64,000 nt of DNA from Manis javanica. Its lineage: Eukaryota > Chordata > Mammalia > Pholidota > Manidae. Of the stretch, positions 58,901 through 64,000 are shown in pieces. Location: contig NC_133165.1 of NCBI RefSeq assembly GCF_040802235.1, positions 13,487,623-13,551,622 of the forward strand. The letters run 5' to 3'. Every line of letters begins with the position of its first letter. Within the stretch, counting starts at the first letter, position 1. Under the pieces are notes generated by a model. That model was given only the letters and a program-made list of their open reading frames with translations. It was not told where the DNA came from and did not search any database. The position numbers and the translations under genes were made by a program.

Positions 58901-60089
58901 CCACCTCAGGCTTTTCTTCATGGAAGACAAAACCCTTCATCCACTTATGTAAATGATTCCCTTATGTCTTGGTAGGCATTTTATGCAAGCAACTGGACAA
59001 TTTATACAAATAGACAAAGATAACTAGGAAGGAAAAAGAGTTTTCCAACAGCTGCTGTGTACTTTATGTTTTAAAGAAGGGAGGGCGATTGAGAAACATT
59101 TTCTTCTTTAATGAGAAAGCACAGATTATAAATGAAGACCTAATAACCCTCTCAGACCGTATTTTTCTGAGAAAAAAAGTGAAGCAATTTCAAATGGAAA
59201 GAGTTACACTTTATTTCAACTCAGTGCCAAGAAACAAAAAATTAAGTGGGAAAAAGTTGACAAATCTATGTCTGTCCTCTTTGTTTCCTCTCCTTAGCAA
59301 TATTCCAGGCCATTTATGCAAACACAAATAAGTAAAATATCTTATAAAATTTTACTGATGTTGCCAGGGTAAAAACCCTGCAAAAATATACAAATGCAAC
59401 CACTGAAGTCCTTATTTTTGAATGAAACAATTTTTGAACTTCTAATGGTATTTACTATAAGAATAGCAAGGTAAAAATCCATCAAAATGTAAAATATGAT
59501 ACAGAGAAATGTAACCTTATAAGAAAAGTTTTGTATTATTTGTTTAAAAGTAGTTAAGTATTCTTAAACATAGAATTTCTGTAATGTGTGATAACTGTAA
59601 TACAAAGTTATGTGAAAAGCAAAGTTAAGAAGAGTTATGAGTTATGTACCACTAGTTTAATATAAGGGTTTTCATCTTAAAATTCTCAGACTTTTAACAA
59701 CAAAAGTCCATCCTAGAGGATTTGTTACCCATGAATAAAGGCTGTTTTGCTCGTGTCCCTGGATCTTTCTGGCTAACAGAGAACAATAATATTTTGGCAG
59801 TTAAACAAATGCATATTTTAAGTATCAGATAAAACTAAGTGTTTAGGCTCAGATTATGTTTTCATTTTATGTATGGCGTCAACTACTGTCCTGGAAACTC
59901 TTGTGGTATAGCCTAAAATAATCCATTATTATTTTTACAATTTAGTAATTTCATAATGCATGCATTTTTCAGCTGAATTCATGTGACTCCACTCTTTACT
60001 GTAAAAACAATTATTTCTGAACCAAAAACAATGCTGGAGAGAGGGCTGAATAGCTCAGAATAAATCTACTGGGGAAAGATGATCAGATT

Positions 60090-60260
60090 TAGATTTTAAG
60101 AGCTCTGAATTTGAGTTCCTGCTCAACCACAGAGACCTCAGTGAGGTTCCCAGACATGCAGTTCTTTCATTTATGAAACATTAAAATAATATCAACTTTT
60201 GTGCACATTTGTTAGAAAGATAAAATGAGAAATGAACAAATACAGCCCCGTACATGTACA
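60090..60260 (+). repeat. MIR SINE in the TMTC2 intron
   Basis: 'ctctgaatttgagttcctgc', 'gttctttcatttatgaaaca' and 'attaaaataatatcaacttt' follow MIR. Confidence 0.6.
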
Positions 60261-61029
60261 TAATAGACACTACTAATGTCAAGCTCACTTTTCCTTGTCT
60301 CATTTTCTCCTTTCTAATTTTTTTTCTATGGCTACATAATATATCTCTGGATGTATACCAAAATTCTCTAAAGTCTTCAACTACTGGACATTATTTTCCA
60401 ACTTTGTTACATCCTTCTTTTTCTTTTACAAAAATAATGTTGCAAATATAAGCTATTCCTGACCTCCAAAAGCCTTTTGGTTAGGATGACTCTATACTTA
60501 TCAAGAAAAATACAGATGGTCAATTTCTAATTTTAAACGCCAGTCCAAATAAACATAGCTCTAAATTACATGTGCAGTGCATAGCTCCCCATTGGAAACC
60601 TAAAATAACACCACCTACTCGTCTTCCTAAAAGAACATTGTTACCATACCCCACCCCCACTTATCATCTCGAGTTTCTTGATGCCTGGACACATTTCTGA
60701 ATTATGTCCCCTCACAGAGCTTAGAACTGTCAATAAACAGCTACTAACTTGATAATGAAGTGTCTCACAGCTTGCATTACTAGAGATGCTAAGTAGATAA
60801 AATGTTCAGACTTCCTGCTACCCTGAGTAGGAAGAGAGGAAATGGGGAGGGAGAACTGTAGTTGAAGACCCTTCCTTACTAACCAGAAACAGAAGACGCC
60901 CAGTAACAGGGCTGAGGGAAACCAGATGGCTCTGCAGGACAGTCGTTACTTCTTGAATTACTTTAGTCATCAAAGTGTGTATAACTATCCATAATTGCAA
61001 CTCCAGGAATTTATTAAGAACACTCGGAA

Positions 61030-61170
61030 CTTACAGAGTCACACTGCCTAGGTTCCAGTACCAGCTCTGCCCCAGTGCCCTTGGACAAGCTGAGTCCTCA
61101 GTTTCTTCCAGAAACGGTTAGATGAAAGTATTTGCTTCACAGGGCTGCTGTTGTATATACAATACAAAAT
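61030..61170 (+). repeat. MIR SINE in the TMTC2 intron
   Basis: 'aggttccagtaccagctctg', 'gcccttggacaagctgagtc' and 'ctcagtttcttccagaaacg' follow MIR. Confidence 0.7.
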
Positions 61171-62224
61171 CCTGGTCTTTTTCCTGTTCTTTTCTCTCCA
61201 TCTCCTCACCTCAAAAACGTGAAACAGAGTCTCCTTGTCAATGTGCCTGAGTGACCAGCACACCCAAGCACTGAGAATTTATGAACTGGTTCTACCTTTT
61301 CTAGCTTCGTGGTCTTAGTTTAAACCCGTAAGAGATGAATGAAAATAGGTGGTGAAGTACAGCAAGCCACAGAAATGGGCTTGATTGTTGTTACTAAATT
61401 GCAGCCTGAGGTTCTCCTGACTTTGCAATACTGTGGAGCAGCCTCCCTGCCATCAAATGGTGAATAAAAAGAATATTACTCTACGAAAACACAATTTTAA
61501 AGTTAAATGTTTTATCAAAATGAATTCTGAATGCTAATTATAATGGTGTTTTTGCAATTACTTTAATCATTATCCATGCTCATGTGTTACTCATTAAAAA
61601 TAATTTTAAAAATTGACATTATGAAGTTCATGTGGGATAACAGATCTTGTGGAATCTCATATATACTCAATAATTATGTTCCCTAAAAAATAAAAACCCA
61701 AGCAAAAACTAAAAATGTGCATATTGAAGAGCATCATTCAATATTTTTAAGCAGCTATAAATTTCAGATGTAACATTTTGGCTTGAATGTGTCTATCTTA
61801 CTAAGATAAACCCAATTTTTTTTATTTTAAAGACCTACACATATATATTATGTAATACTCCTAAACCATCACGTAGAGCTTTCTATTTGAGTGAATGGAA
61901 ATGGGTGAAATTCATATACTGGTGTGCTCAAACGGGACAAAAGTAGTACCTCTCATTGCTGTAGGTACCTGCTTGGAAAGTATCAATAGTTATTTTGACA
62001 TAAACAACTTAATGTGTTTGTTGAAATTTTATGAATAAAACTAGACATAGACTACTTCATTTGTAGGGTTGCTTTCTCTCTTGGAAGAAAAGGGTTTTAT
62101 CTTGCAAGCCTGTGATGTCTCCCCTCCACAGCAGTGACTGGGAGTAGTTTTCTAGATGACCACTGGGCTGAATGCCTTCGGATCTTCTGGCCCTGCTACA
62201 CAAATCTTTCTTCAGGGAGCTGCA

Positions 62225-62358
62225 TCGGTAACAACTGGGAACTTGGTAGAAATGCAGAAGTTCAGGCACCAACTATTGAGTCAGAATCTGAATTTTTAAT
62301 AACATCCCTAGGTGCTTGGTATGCTCATTACAATTTGAGAAGTACTGTTCTAGAGGTC
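62225..62358 (+). repeat. MER5-type hAT fragment in the TMTC2 intron
   Basis: 'ctgggaacttggtagaaatg', 'tgagtcagaatctgaatttt', 'aataacatccctaggtgctt' and 'aatttgagaagtactgttct' follow the MER5 consensus. Confidence 0.75.
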
Positions 62359-64000
62359 ATTTTCTGTTCTTGGATCTTATAATTTCACAACTTTTTGAGA
62401 TATGTTTCCTGTAGAAGGATAATGTTCCTGCAGGACAAGGAAGGTCAAATTAAATGTCTATCCTTCTATAAAGCAGAATTCTTCTGTTAACCACACAATG
62501 ATTTAAGGTAGTAAATATGCAAATGAAACTTTATTAACAGAAGTGGCAAATGACAGAAGAAGAGGGAATAAAAAGCCTTTCATAACCAAATTAAGAGCAT
62601 ATAAAAGTTTTTAAACAGACTTAAAGTTGACCCAGCTATGTAACAGAAATGTAGGAAGTCCAGGTAACTGGTGTCTATTTACATCCCGGGGGCATTGCTC
62701 TCTGCCAGTCAGAACTCATGGGCTGGAGAACAGAAACCCAACCACAAGGACTGATGCCTTCCCTTACACACATCCTTTTTTATTAAAGACAGCAAATGAC
62801 ATTTTCAGCATGTTAGCAAAGGCAGTCAGTAGCTTGTAACCCAGTAACGTGGGGCTTGTGACCCTGTAGAAGAAACCAGACCTTTCTTATTTCCTGGAAG
62901 GACACAGATACTCTACATCAGAGGGGCAGATGGACAGCCATCCTCAGGCAAGAAATGACATCTTTTTTTTAAGCCTCTAGGGAATTGTGCCTTTATTGTT
63001 ACTTGACTGTGGACTTTAGCATATTTCTCCACCCCTGGAGGAGATAAGCACAATTAAAGTAACAAATGTATATGGGGTGGGATTGAGCACAGGCAGTTTA
63101 TGCAGGTCTGATTCTAGTCAAACACCCCTGAGGTTCCCAAGGAACCCAGCTGAGCTCACAGGGTATCCTGAGCATATAGGGTTGGAAGGTAAGCCATTTG
63201 CCTGGCTTTTGGCTATTATGGAGTCTTGGAAAGATACCTATGGAGGAGAAATAGTAAGACCATGTCGAGATTTAGGAATTCATGTTTCTCCCGAGAACAG
63301 GACTAAAATATAGAACTCTGAACAGAGGACTTAGGTGGGACCCGGAGGAAAGAAAAGGAGAGAGCTTGGTTAAGTGTTTTGATTAGGCAGAAAATGGAAA
63401 CCACACAGTGACTTGTTCCTCTTCTCCCATTAGACCTTGTGACTACTTCCCTTTAGTGAAGGTAAGTCAACAGGTAACAGAAACTATGAAAAAGATGGTA
63501 GAAATAACTGGCTCATATTTCTAATTGATAAATATATTCTAATATATTTATTTCCAAGTTTGTTGAAATTATACATATTGTATATTTACTGTTGAATAAA
63601 TTAAGTACCCTTTAAGAAGAAATGTCCAAAGTTATCCTTATGCAGCTATTACTCAATTAATATACTATGCATTTTTGGGATGATTAAGATAAGCACCTTC
63701 AACTTCTCTTCTGAATATAATTTGCAAACTTAAATGAGTTTGCATAGTCTGAAGTTTTTAATGGATTCTCATTCTTTTTCAAGTAGTTACCAAATAACTT
63801 TATGAAGCCCGCATACTGCCATTCAACTGTACTCAGTGGAAATTGCTCAGCCAGTTGAATTTATTGGAGCAGTTACTGCACCATGATGCTTAAAAAACGG
63901 CAAAACTTTTCAGAAATTTATTTTAAACGAAGGGTTTTATGCACAAATTTAAGAGATCTCTTTGTATTTCTTGTGCTTTGTATGTGGCAGATATTCATTA

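Larger units (their letters stand above)
58865..64000 (-). other. TMTC2: TMTC2 last intron (partial, runs off the window)
   Basis: This is the sequence upstream of the last exon in the gene's direction. I see no further TPR-coding exon in it, so the penultimate exon must lie beyond 64,000. It holds two MIR copies, one MER5-like DNA transposon fragment and otherwise unassigned AT-rich DNA. Short open frames at 60,818-61,263, 62,057-62,382 and 63,077-63,313 show no domain or splice context that I can recognise. Confidence 0.8.

Noticed and set aside
58458-58975. Plus-strand frames opposite the TMTC2 exon
   Set aside because: Shadows of the GC-rich minus-strand exon.
1-64000. CRISPR arrays, operons, phage or bacterial mobile elements
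   Set aside because: All the evidence is for a mammalian nuclear genome. No evenly spaced direct repeats or prokaryotic gene organisation were seen.

Overview
This is a 64 kb piece of a mammalian nuclear genome. It is AT-rich and CpG-poor and has almost no coding sequence. It is full of mammalian repeats: L1, L2, MIR, MaLR/MLT1, ERVL and hAT elements. The youngest L1 copies have a 3' end that I associate, from memory, with pangolins (Manis). No Alu, B1/B2, ruminant SINE or carnivore CAN-SINE was recognised. My best guess is a laurasiatherian, probably a pangolin; this is an inference.

The only recognisable protein-coding gene is the 3' end of TMTC2, on the minus strand. Its last coding exon (58,685-58,864) encodes the final 59 residues, including one full TPR repeat. 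It has a strong splice acceptor on its high-coordinate side. The 3' UTR probably runs down to about 56,180, where an AATAAA lies. The remaining 58,865-64,000 is the last intron. Everything below about 56 kb is intergenic DNA downstream of TMTC2, which fits the gene-poor region that follows this gene in human.

Layout of the intergenic part. 1.6-5.1 kb: old L1 with another L1 inserted in it, then L2 and a young inverted L1 tail. 5-20 kb: scattered MIR, L2, MER and MLT1 copies, a 117-bp duplicated segment, and a CpG-rich patch that reads like protein on the minus strand. 20.78-27.04 kb: one complete but dead L1 between target-site duplications. 27.5-32.4 kb: L2 in both orientations, one copy split by an L1. 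34.85-37.97 kb: a second young L1, inverted, with the reverse-transcriptase part of ORF2 deleted. 42.7-45.2 kb: the 3' half of an ERVL provirus with its LTR. 50.2 kb: a perfect 89-bp tandem duplication. 54.5 kb: a full-length U1 snRNA retropseudogene with a perfect 12-bp target-site duplication.

I found no unknown biological system. The points most worth a second look are the U1 retrocopy, the RT-deleted L1 with long open frames, the two recent local duplications and the unrecognised coding-like patch near 13 kb. Repeat family names come from memory of consensus sequences, so subfamily names and edges are approximate.
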